Counted from the first letter of the stretch, positions 1 through 8,618 are shown. The stretch: DNA of 27,841 bases from CAIODY01 sp041192505 (GCA_041192505.1 JBEEMV010000222.1:1-27841), one strand, 5' to 3'. Numbers and translations are program-made. The notes: generated from the sequence alone by a model not told the origin.

Positions 1-11
1 ACAGAAATGTA

Positions 12-47
12 TAAAAACAAAAAACCCTTCCGTATTCGGGAAGGGTT
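12..47 (-). terminator. Rho-independent terminator of the minus-strand operon
   Basis: AACCCTTCC (23-31) pairs perfectly with GGAAGGGTT (39-47), leaving a 7-nt loop. Read on the minus strand, the hairpin is followed at once by a T-rich run (positions 22 down to 12, broken by one G). It lies about 120 bases past the stop of the TPR gene, so it most likely ends that operon. On the plus strand a weaker T stretch (54-59) follows, so it may also work for a gene entering from the left. Positions 48-164 hold nothing else that I recognise. Confidence 0.8.
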
Positions 48-164
48 GATTGCCTTTTTCTTCTCATTTTTAATAACTAAAATCCTTTGATATATAAACA
101 ATATATATTGATTAAACGTTGCATGAATTTTAAAAAAATAATCGTGTTGCAACATTTAAGTGAA

Positions 165-1694
165 CTATTTTTTAGTTTTAATTCGCTGCAAACCTGCTCG
201 GGCCTTTTGTTCTAGCCCATTTTTAAAATCCGAATTTTTTGAACTAATACATAATAAAAAATATTTTTCTGCTAAAGGCTTGTTGCCTTTTTGTTCATAA
301 ATCAATCCTAAGTTTAATGCCGAATTGCAAGAATAATGCTGCGGAATATCTTTTCCCTGATTGTAAGCTTCTACATAATACGGAATTGCCTTATCTACAA
401 AACCCCATTCGTGATAAATTCTTCCTACTCGATAAACAAATTCGGCTTGCTCTCTCTTTAATTTAAAATCGGCCATTTTATGACCAGCCAATAAATTTAT
501 TCCCTTTTCATAATATCCGCCATCGCACAATAGTCGGGCTTTTAGCAATAATACATTTGGGTTTTCTTGCGCTTCAATTTCTCTAATAGATTGTTTATCG
601 GCATCAACAGTAGTATTGCCTTTTGTTTTACAATTTGCTATCGCCTTTTTATATTTTTCAATGTCATTAAAAATTAAATAACTCCAAGCTAATTTTTGGT
701 AGCCTTCTTTCACAAAATTTCTTCGGGTATCGTATTTCGAAAATTTTTCGAGCCAAATTGATGAGGCTGGGTCAAGCTTTCGCAAATAACTTATACCAAG
801 CATATAATCCATATAATCAAAATGCAGATATTCGGGTGTGGCTGGTTTTTTTAATAAAATAGAAATGGCTTCATCGTTATGCGCTGTGGCTTGCGCTACG
901 TTTGCAGCCAAAAAACAATACAGTAAATTATCAGGGTTTTCTTTAAAAAATTGTTGCGATAATTTATACGCCGATGGTTTATCATTTGCCATGTATAACA
1001 AGCCGTATACATAAATAAAATTGAGTTCGTGTTTGCAATAAAAATTGTTTTTTTCTACATAATTTTTTACCTCGATAAGTTCGTTCATGCCTTGTATTAA
1101 ATTGCCCGAAAAGCCAAACAAACTGGCACCCCATTTATATTTTTCAGGAATGGTACCAATCAAGCAATGAATCAATCCTAATCCTTTTTTGTTGGGCGTA
1201 AACTGCGGATATTTTTTATCATTTTCGGTCAATAAAATATTAGCCCTTCTCGATTGTAAAGCCGCCGAAACATAGTTGCCCATTTTACCATTGGCAATAC
1301 ACATTTCAATTTCCATCTGTGCCAATAAATATTTTCGCCAAGGCGATTTATCATCAGCAGCCTCAATAGTGCTATAGCGTTTGTTAAAATTATCATTCAG
1401 CGTTTCAAAATCTTTTTCATATTCTTCTACAAAAAAAATCATAAAATCGTGAGCCTGTTCTAAGTAAGCAATGGCAGGATTGCTGGGGTTTGTTTTTTTT
1501 TCAATCGCAATAAATCCTTCCGCTTTTTTTATTTTTAATGCAATGATTTGTTCATACGCATTTTTGCAGTTTTCGTTAAAATCGAATTTAACTGTTGTTG
1601 CCCAACTAATGTGTGGCAATAGTATAAAAACAAAAATGCTACTTCCGCAAAGAAGTAGCATTTTTATATATTTTGTAAACCCCGTATTCATCAT
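165..1694 (-). CDS. Secreted tetratricopeptide-repeat (TPR) protein
   Basis: This is a 509-residue protein with an N-terminal signal peptide (hydrophobic stretch about residues 12-30, probable cleavage after Ala32 in the ISWA context), so it should act in the periplasm or at the outer membrane. The best TPR-like helices are near the C-terminus (about 415-490), with the pattern of Gly/Ala and aromatic residues seen in ALNLGLIYEQKG and AEKYFLLCIS. The middle is also helical and repeat-like but diverged. TPR proteins are protein-protein scaffolds, and no partner is evident. It is the last gene of a four-gene minus-strand run, 16 bases after the zinc-ribbon gene. Two adjacent ATG codons start the frame (1694 and 1691) and either would keep the signal peptide. 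The specific function is unknown. The TPR assignment rests on pattern recognition, not on a profile search. Confidence 0.75.
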   Translation of the reverse strand: MMNTGFTKYIKMLLLCGSSIFVFILLPHISWATTVKFDFNENCKNAYEQIIALKIKKAEGFIAIEKKTNPSNPAIAYLEQAHDFMIFFVEEYEKDFETLNDNFNKRYSTIEAADDKSPWRKYLLAQMEIEMCIANGKMGNYVSAALQSRRANILLTENDKKYPQFTPNKKGLGLIHCLIGTIPEKYKWGASLFGFSGNLIQGMNELIEVKNYVEKNNFYCKHELNFIYVYGLLYMANDKPSAYKLSQQFFKENPDNLLYCFLAANVAQATAHNDEAISILLKKPATPEYLHFDYMDYMLGISYLRKLDPASSIWLEKFSKYDTRRNFVKEGYQKLAWSYLIFNDIEKYKKAIANCKTKGNTTVDADKQSIREIEAQENPNVLLLKARLLCDGGYYEKGINLLAGHKMADFKLKREQAEFVYRVGRIYHEWGFVDKAIPYYVEAYNQGKDIPQHYSCNSALNLGLIYEQKGNKPLAEKYFLLCISSKNSDFKNGLEQKARAGLQRIKTKK

Positions 1695-1710
1695 CGAATC
1701 CGAGTTTTAA

Positions 1711-2454
1711 TTAAATCATATCAATAGCTTCGTCAACCAAAATTCTTCCACAATGTTCGCATGCTGTAATTTTGCGATGCATTCTAATTTCCATTTGTTT
1801 TTGTGGTGGAATTTTATTGAAACAACCGCCACAAGCACCACGGCGAATAGGCACCACAGCTAAACCATTGCGATAGTTTTTGCGAATTTTATCATAGCTC
1901 ATCAATAGGCGCTCTTCAATATGTTCACGGCTATCTTTAGATGCTGCTAATAAATCATGTTCTTCGTGTTCAGTTTCTTCAATCAAGCTAGCCAATTCAG
2001 CTTTTTTTGCTTTCAAATATTTTTCTTTGTCCTTAATATTTTTTTGAGCATCATCTAAATTTTGTTGTTTAAATTTAGCTTCTTCGGCAGCATCTTTAGC
2101 ACGTTTTTCATTTAATTGAACTTCCAAATTCTGCATTTCAATTTCTTTACTTAATGCATCAAACTCACGATTATTTTTTACGTTGTCTTGTTGCTTTTCG
2201 TATTTTTTGATAGCCGCTTCAGCATCTTTTTTGCCTGTTTTAAAATTGGCAATCACTTGTTCAGCACCAGCCACTTCTTCTTCAAGATGTGTAATACGAA
2301 CTTTCATTCCTTCTAATTCATCTTCTAAATCTTTTACTTGTATTGGCAATTCGCCACGTACAGTTTTGATTTCAGTAATTTGCGAATCAATTTTTTGTAA
2401 TTGAAACAAAGCACGTAATTTGTCTTCTACCGTAATTTCTTTAGTTGCAGCCAT
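1711..2454 (-). CDS. Coiled-coil C4 zinc-ribbon protein (DUF164 / CdsZ-like)
   Basis: The 247-residue cytosolic protein has a long charged coiled coil (about residues 10-180) followed by a C-terminal zinc ribbon. The four metal ligands are C208 and C211 (in ACGGC) and C232 and C235 (in ACEHC). This architecture and length match the C4-type zinc ribbon family formerly called DUF164 (zf-RING_7), related to chlamydial CdsZ and mycobacterial CT398-like proteins. The family's role is poorly defined, and nucleic-acid or secretion-related functions have been proposed. The start codon directly abuts the stop of the upstream Nif3-like gene with no intervening base, so the two are almost surely translated from one mRNA. 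The Nif3 / zinc-ribbon pairing is, from memory, common in Bacteroidota. Confidence 0.88.
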   Translation of the reverse strand: MAATKEITVEDKLRALFQLQKIDSQITEIKTVRGELPIQVKDLEDELEGMKVRITHLEEEVAGAEQVIANFKTGKKDAEAAIKKYEKQQDNVKNNREFDALSKEIEMQNLEVQLNEKRAKDAAEEAKFKQQNLDDAQKNIKDKEKYLKAKKAELASLIEETEHEEHDLLAASKDSREHIEERLLMSYDKIRKNYRNGLAVVPIRRGACGGCFNKIPPQKQMEIRMHRKITACEHCGRILVDEAIDMI

Positions 2455-3549
2455 TTATAAATAGTTTACCGAATTGGTGTTAATTTTTGTTTTGAGGAGT
2501 GCAAATGTATGATTTTTTTTCGATAAATAATCATATAATAAATCAATTGTAAATTGTTCGCTTTCGTAATGCCCTATATCGGCTATTAAAATTTTATTAT
2601 CAGCATCAAAAAATTCATGGTATTTAAAATCGCCAGTTATAAAAGCATCAGCTCCGCTTTGTATAGCTTTTTGCAATAAAAAACTACCACTGCCGCCACA
2701 TACAGCCACTTTTTTTATTTTTTTATTGATAAAATGTGAATGCCGAATGCAGTTGGTTTGCATAGTTTTTTTTGTATCATTCAAAAACGAAATTTCATCC
2801 ATTTCGGTTTCTAATTCGCCTATTAAACCAGCGCCAATTTGCTGATGATTATTTTCTAATGCATAAATATCATACGCCACTTCTTCGTATGGATGGTGGC
2901 TGAATAAGGCTTTCAGTATTTTGTTTTCTTCAAATGAATTAAAAATTAATTCCATTCTTATTTCTTCTACTTCTTCCTGATTTCCTTTTGTGCCAATGGT
3001 TGGGTTTGTGTTTTCGTTGCCTTTAAATGTTCCTTTGCCTAGCATATTAAAACTGCATTCATCATAATTGCTAATGCTGCCTGCGCCTGCTTCAAACAAA
3101 GCATTTTTAACTTTTTGGGCTGATGCAACGGGAACAAAAGTTACCAATTTTTTTAGCAGATTTTTTTTAGGTGCTAATATTTTACAATTTATCAACCCTA
3201 ATTTTTCGGCAATTTTTTGATTAACGCCATGCACCACATTATCTAAATTTGTATGAATAGCATAAATGGCAATATTGTGCTGAATGGCTTTAATAACAAC
3301 CCTTTCAACATAATTTTTGCCATTCAGTTTTTTTAATCCTGAAAAAATAATGGGATGATGGGCAATGACAAGATTTGCATTTTCGGCAATGGCTTCATCT
3401 ATTACTGTTTCAATAATATCTAAACAAATAATAGCTTTTGAAACTTCCAAATCGGAGTTGCCAATTATTAACCCTGCATTATCATACGATTCTTGTAATG
3501 ATGAATGGGCAAAGGTTTCGAGTTGTTGAATCAGTTCAGATAGTTTCAT
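2455..3549 (-). CDS. Nif3-like dinuclear metal centre protein (YqfO type, with insert domain)
   Basis: The 364-residue protein carries the Nif3/DUF34 metal-binding motifs: HHP at 64-66 (in IAHHPIIF), HTNLD at 99-103, and near the C-terminus GDFKYH (306-311) and HYESE (327-331). These residues bind two metal ions in solved family members. The length of about 364 residues, against about 250 for short members, indicates the PII-like insert domain in the middle (about 125-230), as in Bacillus YqfO. Databases often label the family 'GTP cyclohydrolase I type 2 homolog', but that activity is not established for most members, and roles in metal or cofactor homeostasis and repair have been suggested. 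It sits 14 bases after the MBL-fold gene and directly against the zinc-ribbon gene, in one operon. All key ligands look intact. Confidence 0.92.
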   Translation of the reverse strand: MKLSELIQQLETFAHSSLQESYDNAGLIIGNSDLEVSKAIICLDIIETVIDEAIAENANLVIAHHPIIFSGLKKLNGKNYVERVVIKAIQHNIAIYAIHTNLDNVVHGVNQKIAEKLGLINCKILAPKKNLLKKLVTFVPVASAQKVKNALFEAGAGSISNYDECSFNMLGKGTFKGNENTNPTIGTKGNQEEVEEIRMELIFNSFEENKILKALFSHHPYEEVAYDIYALENNHQQIGAGLIGELETEMDEISFLNDTKKTMQTNCIRHSHFINKKIKKVAVCGGSGSFLLQKAIQSGADAFITGDFKYHEFFDADNKILIADIGHYESEQFTIDLLYDYLSKKNHTFALLKTKINTNSVNYL

Positions 3550-3563
3550 TATTTGTCAGCAAT

Positions 3564-4970
3564 TTAATTCAATCCAATATCATTAGGTTGTGGCAAAGCA
3601 ATAGGCATATCTTCTATTTTGCTAATGCTGCCCCATCCACCATTTACATTTCGAAGTTGATGAATGCCATGTTGTTTCATAATAGAAGCCGCTATCACAC
3701 TACGATAGCCGCCTGCACAATGCACATACAAGTTTTTATTTTCGGGCAGTTCTTCTATTTCTTTTTCTAAATCGGCTAACGAAAAATTTTCGGCTACATC
3801 AATATGTGCTGCTTCAAATTCGGTTGGTTTGCGTACATCAATAATTGCTATTTTATCAGCATCATATTGCATATCAATTCGCAGTTCATCGGCATCTACA
3901 CTTATAATTATATCGCAAGTTTTACCTGCGTTTTTCCAAGCCTCAAAACCACCTTTTAAATAGCCTTGTACTTTATCTAATCCTACTCTTGATAAGCGAA
4001 TAACGCTTTCTTCTTCTTTTCCTATTTCGGTTACTAAAACAATATTTTTATTAAATGGTAAAAGTGTTCCTGCCCATTCGGCAAATCTACCTTCTAAGCC
4101 AATAAACAACGAGCCTGGCACAAAACCTTCGGTAAATTCTTCGGCTTTACGGGTATCAACTATTATTGTTTTTTCTTTTATCAATTGCTCAAATTCATCT
4201 ATTGATAAGGCTTTTGCGTTTTGCATTACGTTATCCAATAAATCATGTCCTTTTTTATTGATACCTGCGTTGATTGGAAAATAAGGCGGTGGCGCATTTA
4301 AGCCCGATGTTACTTCATCAATAAATTCTAATCTATCGGTATGTTTTAAAGCATAGTTAGTTGCTTTTTGAATACCAATGGTACTAAATGTTTCTTTTCC
4401 TAAAGCCTTACCACAAGCCGAGCCTGGCCCATGAGCTGGATATACAATTACATCATCATGCAATGGTTTTATTTTGTTTTGCAACGAATCAAATAGCAAA
4501 TCTGCTAAATCTTCTTTGGTCATATTGCCGCTAAATAAATCAGGTCTGCCTACATCGCCTACAAATAAAGTATCGCCTGTAAACACTGCATGGTCTTTAC
4601 CATTTTCATCTTTTAATAAATAACAAGTTGACTCTAATGTATGCCCAGGTGTATGCAAAACAGTGAAAGAAATTTTGCCCAATTTTATTACTTCACCATC
4701 AATAGCTTTATGGATAGAAAATGTAGTTTCGGCATGTGGGCCATATACAATAGGCGCTTTGGTTTGCTCTGCCAACTCTAAATGACCACTTACAAAATCA
4801 GCATGAAAATGCGTTTCGAAAATGTATTTAATGGTGGTATTTCGTTGCTTCGCCATTTCCATATATTTGGCTGTATCACGTATTGGGTCTATAATTACAG
4901 CTTCGCCTTCCGATTCGATATAATAAGAAGCTTCGCTTAAGCAGGTGGTATAAATTTGTTCGATATACAT
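3564..4970 (-). CDS. MBL-fold persulfide-dioxygenase-like protein with two rhodanese domains
   Basis: An N-terminal metallo-beta-lactamase domain carries THFHAD (about 53-58 counted from this start), HTPGH (106-110), GDTLFVGDVGRPD and YPAHG. The short metal-ligand set and the DVGRPDL signature are those of ETHE1/Blh-type persulfide dioxygenases, which oxidise glutathione- or protein-bound sulfane sulfur to sulfite with mononuclear iron. Two rhodanese domains follow. The first (about 264-350) has VTEIGK where the catalytic Cys loop should be, so it looks inactive. The second has HCAGGYRS with Cys418 as persulfide carrier. The frame is open up to an ATG at 4994, but I chose the ATG at 4970 because the family normally begins at MxIEQIY and because the longer start would overlap a TAATTTTG promoter box (4992-4999). 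It is the first gene of the minus-strand operon. The role is probably cytosolic sulfide detoxification. Confidence 0.9.
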   Translation of the reverse strand: MYIEQIYTTCLSEASYYIESEGEAVIIDPIRDTAKYMEMAKQRNTTIKYIFETHFHADFVSGHLELAEQTKAPIVYGPHAETTFSIHKAIDGEVIKLGKISFTVLHTPGHTLESTCYLLKDENGKDHAVFTGDTLFVGDVGRPDLFSGNMTKEDLADLLFDSLQNKIKPLHDDVIVYPAHGPGSACGKALGKETFSTIGIQKATNYALKHTDRLEFIDEVTSGLNAPPPYFPINAGINKKGHDLLDNVMQNAKALSIDEFEQLIKEKTIIVDTRKAEEFTEGFVPGSLFIGLEGRFAEWAGTLLPFNKNIVLVTEIGKEEESVIRLSRVGLDKVQGYLKGGFEAWKNAGKTCDIIISVDADELRIDMQYDADKIAIIDVRKPTEFEAAHIDVAENFSLADLEKEIEELPENKNLYVHCAGGYRSVIAASIMKQHGIHQLRNVNGGWGSISKIEDMPIALPQPNDIGLN

Positions 4971-4991
4971 TTTTAAAAAAGATTTGAACGG

Positions 4992-4999
4992 CAAAATTA
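4992..4999 (-). promoter_or_regulatory. Bacteroidota-type -7 box upstream of the MBL/rhodanese gene
   Basis: On the minus strand this reads TAATTTTG, an exact match to the TAnnTTTG -7 consensus used by the primary sigma factor of Bacteroidota. Transcription would begin about 6 bases downstream, giving a leader of roughly 15 bases before the ATG at 4970. No convincing -33 TTTG is seen, so this rests on the -7 box and its position only. Confidence 0.4.
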
Positions 5000-5068
5000 A
5001 TTTAAAATAATGGAATAGTTATGTGATAAAAGAGGCAGAGCCATATTAAACATTTAAATTTTTATTAT

Positions 5069-5084
5069 AGACTGTTTAAAAATA
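5069..5084 (+). repeat. Isolated AGACTGTTTAAAAATA motif shared with the two large repeats
   Basis: The 16 bases match the outer end of the repeat at 22392-22621 (read on the minus strand). The first 11 also match the outer end of the copy at 19050-19284. Nothing else of the element is recognisable around it, so it is either a decayed remnant or chance. The rest of the 233-base gap between the MBL gene and feoB (4971-5203) holds a weak 5-bp stem (CCGAA 5121-5125 with TTCGG 5138-5142) and the promoter boxes listed separately. Confidence 0.35.
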
Positions 5085-5176
5085 GCATTTCTGTTTACCA
5101 ATGGTTAGTCATCCTTAGCCCCGAAAATTCCCTAATCTTCGGCAGTGGTTCAATAACAAACCAACAATCTTTACTC

Positions 5177-5184
5177 TATATTTG
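5177..5184 (+). promoter_or_regulatory. Bacteroidota-type -7 box of feoB
   Basis: TATATTTG matches the TAnnTTTG consensus exactly and lies 19 bases before the TTG start of feoB. Transcription should therefore begin near 5190 with a short leader of about 14 bases. No clear -33 element and no recognisable Fur box overlaps it. Confidence 0.5.
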
Positions 5185-5203
5185 CACTCCGAATTTTTTT
5201 TAA

Positions 5204-7312
5204 TTGGCAAACAAACTTAAAATAGCTTTAGTTGGCAATCCAAATTGTGGCAAAACATCATTGTTTAATGCTCTTACAGGCTTGCGCCAAAAAGTGGCTA
5301 ATTACCCTGGTGTAACGGTTGATAAAAAAACAGGCTACTGCCATTTAAATGAAAACACCATTGCCGAAATAGTTGATTTGCCTGGCACATACAGTTTGTA
5401 TCCTAGGTCGATGGATGAATATGTGGCATTTGATGTATTGCTAAATCCCGAAAACGAATCGTATCCCGATTTAATTATTGTATTGGCAGATGCATCTAAT
5501 CTAAAACGAAATTTATTATTCTGCTCACAAATTATCGATTTAAAAATACCTGTAATTGTAGCCTTAAACATGCTAGATGTGGCTAAGGAACAAGGTTTGT
5601 TTATTCAAACAAAAAAATTAAGTGAGCAGTTGGGTGTAAAAATTGTGCCCATCAATGCTCGTAAAAGCGAAGGTGTGGTAGAGCTGAAAAAACAAATTGT
5701 TCAGCAACATCAAGTTAGCAAAAATTATTTTATCGATTGTCGTTCGCTTCAACCCATTGTTATTGATGAAATAAAAAAGAACACACAAATAAAAAGCGAT
5801 TATGCCGCTTTGCTTACGGCTCATCATTTTATAAATATATTTTGTTTGGATGCTAAAGCAAAAGAGCAAACAAAAAAAATGTTGTTGGCTAATCAATTTA
5901 ATTCTTCAAAACTACAAGGCGAAGAAACATTGATGCGATATGAAAAAATAAACAACATTATTACCGATTGTGTAAAAACAGCCAATGCCAACGAAGAGTG
6001 GCACGAAAGCCCATTGGATAAAGTGCTTACGCATCCATTATGGGGCTATCTTATTTTTTTGTTATTGATGTATGTAATGTTTCAATTCATTTTTACGGTG
6101 GCTCAAATACCGATGGATTTTATTGATAGCGGCGTACGAATGTTGAATCAGTTTTTAAAAAACAATTTACCCGATAATACTTTAACCAGCTTGCTTACCG
6201 ATGGAATTTTAGCAGGATTAGGTGGCATAGTTATTTTTATTCCGCAAATCATGTTATTGTTTGCCATGATTACATTGTTAGAAGATAGTGGCTATATGTC
6301 TCGTGTAAGTTTTATGATGGATAAGTTGATGCAAAAAGTGGGTATGAATGGCAGAAGTGTAGTACCGCTAATGAGTGGCATGGCTTGCGCTGTACCAGCC
6401 ATTATGAGTGCCCGAACAATTGAAAACAAAAGAGATAGATTAATTACCATTTTAGTTACGCCATTAATGAGCTGCTCGGCTCGATTGCCCGTGTATATTT
6501 TATTGGTAGGCATGGCAGTACCACAAAAATCTTTTTATGGTATCATTGGCTTACAAGCTTTGGTAATGCTGGGTTTATACATGTTGGGTTTTATTACAGC
6601 TTTAATAGTTGCGGTGGTGCTTACGGCTGTAATGCGTAAAAAAGAACGCAGTTATTTTATTATGGAATTGCCCATTTATCGTATGCCCCGTTGGAATAAT
6701 GTATTGATTACGATGTGGGAAAAAGCAAAAATATTTACGCTAAATGCTGGTAAAATAATTTTGGCAATTGCTGTTATATTGTGGTTTTTAGCATCGTTTG
6801 GTCCTTCCGAAAAAATGGCAAATCTGAAAACAGAAAAAGAAAATGAATTAACGCTTCATCCCGAAAACAAAATTGCTATTGATAATAATTATCAAGCTCA
6901 AAAATTAGAAAGTAGTTATGCTGGGCATCTTGGCAAATTTATCGAACCAGCCATTAAGCCATTAGGTTATGATTGGAAAATAGGTATTGCTTTAATTACA
7001 TCATTTGCCGCTCGTGAAGTTTTTGTAGGTACTATGAGCACATTATACAGCGTTGGCAATGGCAATGGCAACAACAAAACTTTGCAACAAAAAATGATGA
7101 GCGAAAAACACACCGATACAGGTTTGCCAGTGTTTTCGTTGGCGGCTGTATTTTCGTTATTAATTTTTTATGCTTTTGCTATGCAATGTATGAGCACTGT
7201 AGCCGTTGTATATCGTGAAAGTGGAAGTTGGAAATGGGCTGCCATTCAAATTGTTTATATGACGGCGTTGGCGTATGCATCAAGCTGGGCTGTGTATCAT
7301 TTGTTGAGTTAA
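5204..7312 (+). CDS. feoB: Ferrous iron transport protein B, starting at TTG
   Basis: This 702-residue inner-membrane protein takes up Fe(II). The N-terminal G domain shows G1 GNPNCGKT (11-18), the G2 region PGVTVD (35-40), G3 DLPG (58-61), G4 NMLD (122-125) and a G5-like NAR (151-153). The C-terminal half has the FeoB gate segments, with GYMSR, the FMMDKLMQKVGMNG stretch, SGMACAVPA and TPLMSCSARLPVY, then a charged loop and the last membrane helices. The start must be the TTG at 5204: an in-frame TAA lies directly before it (5201-5203) and the first in-frame ATG would remove G1 and G3. FeoA is neither fused nor adjacent. A TATATTTG promoter box lies just upstream. The next gene starts 15 bases later and is probably co-transcribed. 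Length and motifs are normal for the family. Confidence 0.96.
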   Translation: MANKLKIALVGNPNCGKTSLFNALTGLRQKVANYPGVTVDKKTGYCHLNENTIAEIVDLPGTYSLYPRSMDEYVAFDVLLNPENESYPDLIIVLADASNLKRNLLFCSQIIDLKIPVIVALNMLDVAKEQGLFIQTKKLSEQLGVKIVPINARKSEGVVELKKQIVQQHQVSKNYFIDCRSLQPIVIDEIKKNTQIKSDYAALLTAHHFINIFCLDAKAKEQTKKMLLANQFNSSKLQGEETLMRYEKINNIITDCVKTANANEEWHESPLDKVLTHPLWGYLIFLLLMYVMFQFIFTVAQIPMDFIDSGVRMLNQFLKNNLPDNTLTSLLTDGILAGLGGIVIFIPQIMLLFAMITLLEDSGYMSRVSFMMDKLMQKVGMNGRSVVPLMSGMACAVPAIMSARTIENKRDRLITILVTPLMSCSARLPVYILLVGMAVPQKSFYGIIGLQALVMLGLYMLGFITALIVAVVLTAVMRKKERSYFIMELPIYRMPRWNNVLITMWEKAKIFTLNAGKIILAIAVILWFLASFGPSEKMANLKTEKENELTLHPENKIAIDNNYQAQKLESSYAGHLGKFIEPAIKPLGYDWKIGIALITSFAAREVFVGTMSTLYSVGNGNGNNKTLQQKMMSEKHTDTGLPVFSLAAVFSLLIFYAFAMQCMSTVAVVYRESGSWKWAAIQIVYMTALAYASSWAVYHLLS

Positions 7313-7327
7313 TTTTAATTTTATTAC

Positions 7328-8122
7328 ATGAAAAAATATTTCTTCTTTTGTTTTATTATCCTTATTGCATCAGCCTTTAAAGGCGATGGACTAAATTATA
7401 AACATATTACAACTATTGAAACCAAATCATCACATTTTACAACTGATAATCTTCAAAACTTTTATTTGATTGAAGGAAATAATATTGTGCAATACAATAA
7501 TTTGGGTATCAAACAAAAAGAATTTAGCGAAGTAAAATATGGCAGACCAGGCTTGGTTGAGGCAAGCAATCCGTTGCAAATTTTTGTATTATATCCCAAT
7601 CAAGCTAAGGTTTTAATTTTAGATAGGCAGCTTACATTGCTTTATACCATTGATTTTAGAGCCTTAGGCTATCAACAAATAAAAGTGGCTTGTCTTACAC
7701 ACGATAATAAAATTTGGGTATTTGATGCAAAAGATAACAAACTAAAATTGTACGATTTTAATGGCAATTTAGTACGAGCTACAGAAGATATTATGCAGCT
7801 TACAGGCAAATCTGTTCAGCCTAATTTTATGCTTTGTACAGCCACCGATATTTATATTGGCGATCAAATTCAAGGCATATTAATGTTCGATTCGTATGGC
7901 GATTATCACAAACAATTTTTTATAAAAGGCGCTCGTAATTTTCAAATCATCAACGACCAATTATTGTATATCAAAAAACATCAGCTAAAAGTTTTCAGCC
8001 TTAAATCATTTGATGAAATTGATTTTTCATTACCCGATAGCATTGATGTAAAACAAGCCAGAATAGAGCAAAATCGCTTATACCTGCTTCGCAAAGAAAA
8101 GTTTTCGATGTATGAATTTTAA
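7328..8122 (+). CDS. Secreted beta-propeller-like protein of unknown function
   Basis: The 264-residue product has a signal peptide (MKKYFFFCFIILIASAF, cleavage near residue 17). The rest is beta-rich, with repeated strand-turn units such as NIVQYNNLGIKQKEF, KLKLYDFNGNLVRA and GILMFDSYGDYHKQF, which resemble NHL or six-bladed propeller blades ending in a DxxGxxxxx turn. From memory it resembles a conserved but uncharacterised Bacteroidota family. I see no catalytic motif. It lies 15 bases after feoB on the same strand and so is probably on the feoB mRNA, which could hint at a periplasmic accessory role, but that is inference only. Its stop is 7 bases from the convergent membrane-protein gene. 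Confidence 0.75.
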   Translation: MKKYFFFCFIILIASAFKGDGLNYKHITTIETKSSHFTTDNLQNFYLIEGNNIVQYNNLGIKQKEFSEVKYGRPGLVEASNPLQIFVLYPNQAKVLILDRQLTLLYTIDFRALGYQQIKVACLTHDNKIWVFDAKDNKLKLYDFNGNLVRATEDIMQLTGKSVQPNFMLCTATDIYIGDQIQGILMFDSYGDYHKQFFIKGARNFQIINDQLLYIKKHQLKVFSLKSFDEIDFSLPDSIDVKQARIEQNRLYLLRKEKFSMYEF

Positions 8123-8129
8123 TTGCCGC

Positions 8130-8543
8130 CTATTTTTTTGCCATTAACCTTCCGCCCAAATATCCCATCGGAACGTAAGCTACTATTACATCTAATGCAC
8201 AAAACCAAATAGGAGCCGATGGAAGCATTACAATATTCATCACACCGCCAACCAAAAAACAAACACCTATTGATAAAGCAAATTTCATTTTATGAGTAGC
8301 GGCAATGGTGGCTGCAACGATAGCTCCAATCAATGTTCCTAAAGCATGTGCTAAAAATGGGAATAAAAAATGTTTAGGCTCCATTAATGCCATGGCGGCT
8401 TTTAGTCCTTCTATTTTTGTAATATCTACACCATTGGGCGGTGGTATTACATGTGGCCCAAGTATTACCAATGCCATGTTTGCTGCACCGCCAACAAGCA
8501 ACCCTACAATAACTGCTAAAATGTTTCTAATTATTATATTCAT
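8130..8543 (-). CDS. Small four-helix membrane protein, function unknown
   Basis: The 137-residue protein has four hydrophobic segments (about 7-29, 59-83, 88-108 and 113-132) joined by short loops rich in Gly and Pro. The N-terminus is typical of a membrane insertion signal, not a cleaved peptide. The longer loop after helix 1 (GPHVIPPPNGVD) is the most distinctive part. I do not recognise a named family with certainty. Similar hypothetical proteins are frequent in Bacteroidota. It stands alone: its 3' end converges on the propeller-like gene and its 5' end diverges from yifB. A -7 box (8571-8578) lies about 28 bases upstream. The opposite strand is also open across it but gives no plausible protein. 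Confidence 0.75.
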   Translation of the reverse strand: MNIIIRNILAVIVGLLVGGAANMALVILGPHVIPPPNGVDITKIEGLKAAMALMEPKHFLFPFLAHALGTLIGAIVAATIAATHKMKFALSIGVCFLVGGVMNIVMLPSAPIWFCALDVIVAYVPMGYLGGRLMAKK

Positions 8544-8570
8544 TTCTTTTGTTTTTTAAAAATTGTAAAA

Positions 8571-8578
8571 CAAATTTA
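8571..8578 (-). promoter_or_regulatory. -7 box of the small membrane protein gene
   Basis: Read on the minus strand this is TAAATTTG, an exact TAnnTTTG match, 27 bases upstream of the ATG at 8543. No good -33 element was found. Confidence 0.4.
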
Positions 8579-8610
8579 ATTTTTTCTTCAGTCTTATTTT
8601 TATCTATTTT

Positions 8611-8618
8611 TACTTTTG
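8611..8618 (+). promoter_or_regulatory. -7 box of yifB
   Basis: TACTTTTG matches TAnnTTTG and lies 30 bases before the yifB ATG at 8649. It is back to back with the minus-strand box at 8571-8578, as expected for a divergent promoter region. Confidence 0.4.

Noticed and set aside
4971..4994. Longer start (ATG 4994) for the MBL/rhodanese gene
   Set aside because: It overlaps a perfect TAATTTTG promoter box and adds eight residues absent from the usual family N-terminus.
5085..5176. Fur box or riboswitch upstream of feoB
   Set aside because: No GATAAT-type repeats and no long structured leader were seen. Only a 5-bp stem with a 12-base loop is present.
8305..8559. Plus-strand open frame opposite the small membrane protein
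   Set aside because: It mirrors the minus-strand gene, which has a promoter box and four proper membrane helices. The plus-strand product has no comparable features.
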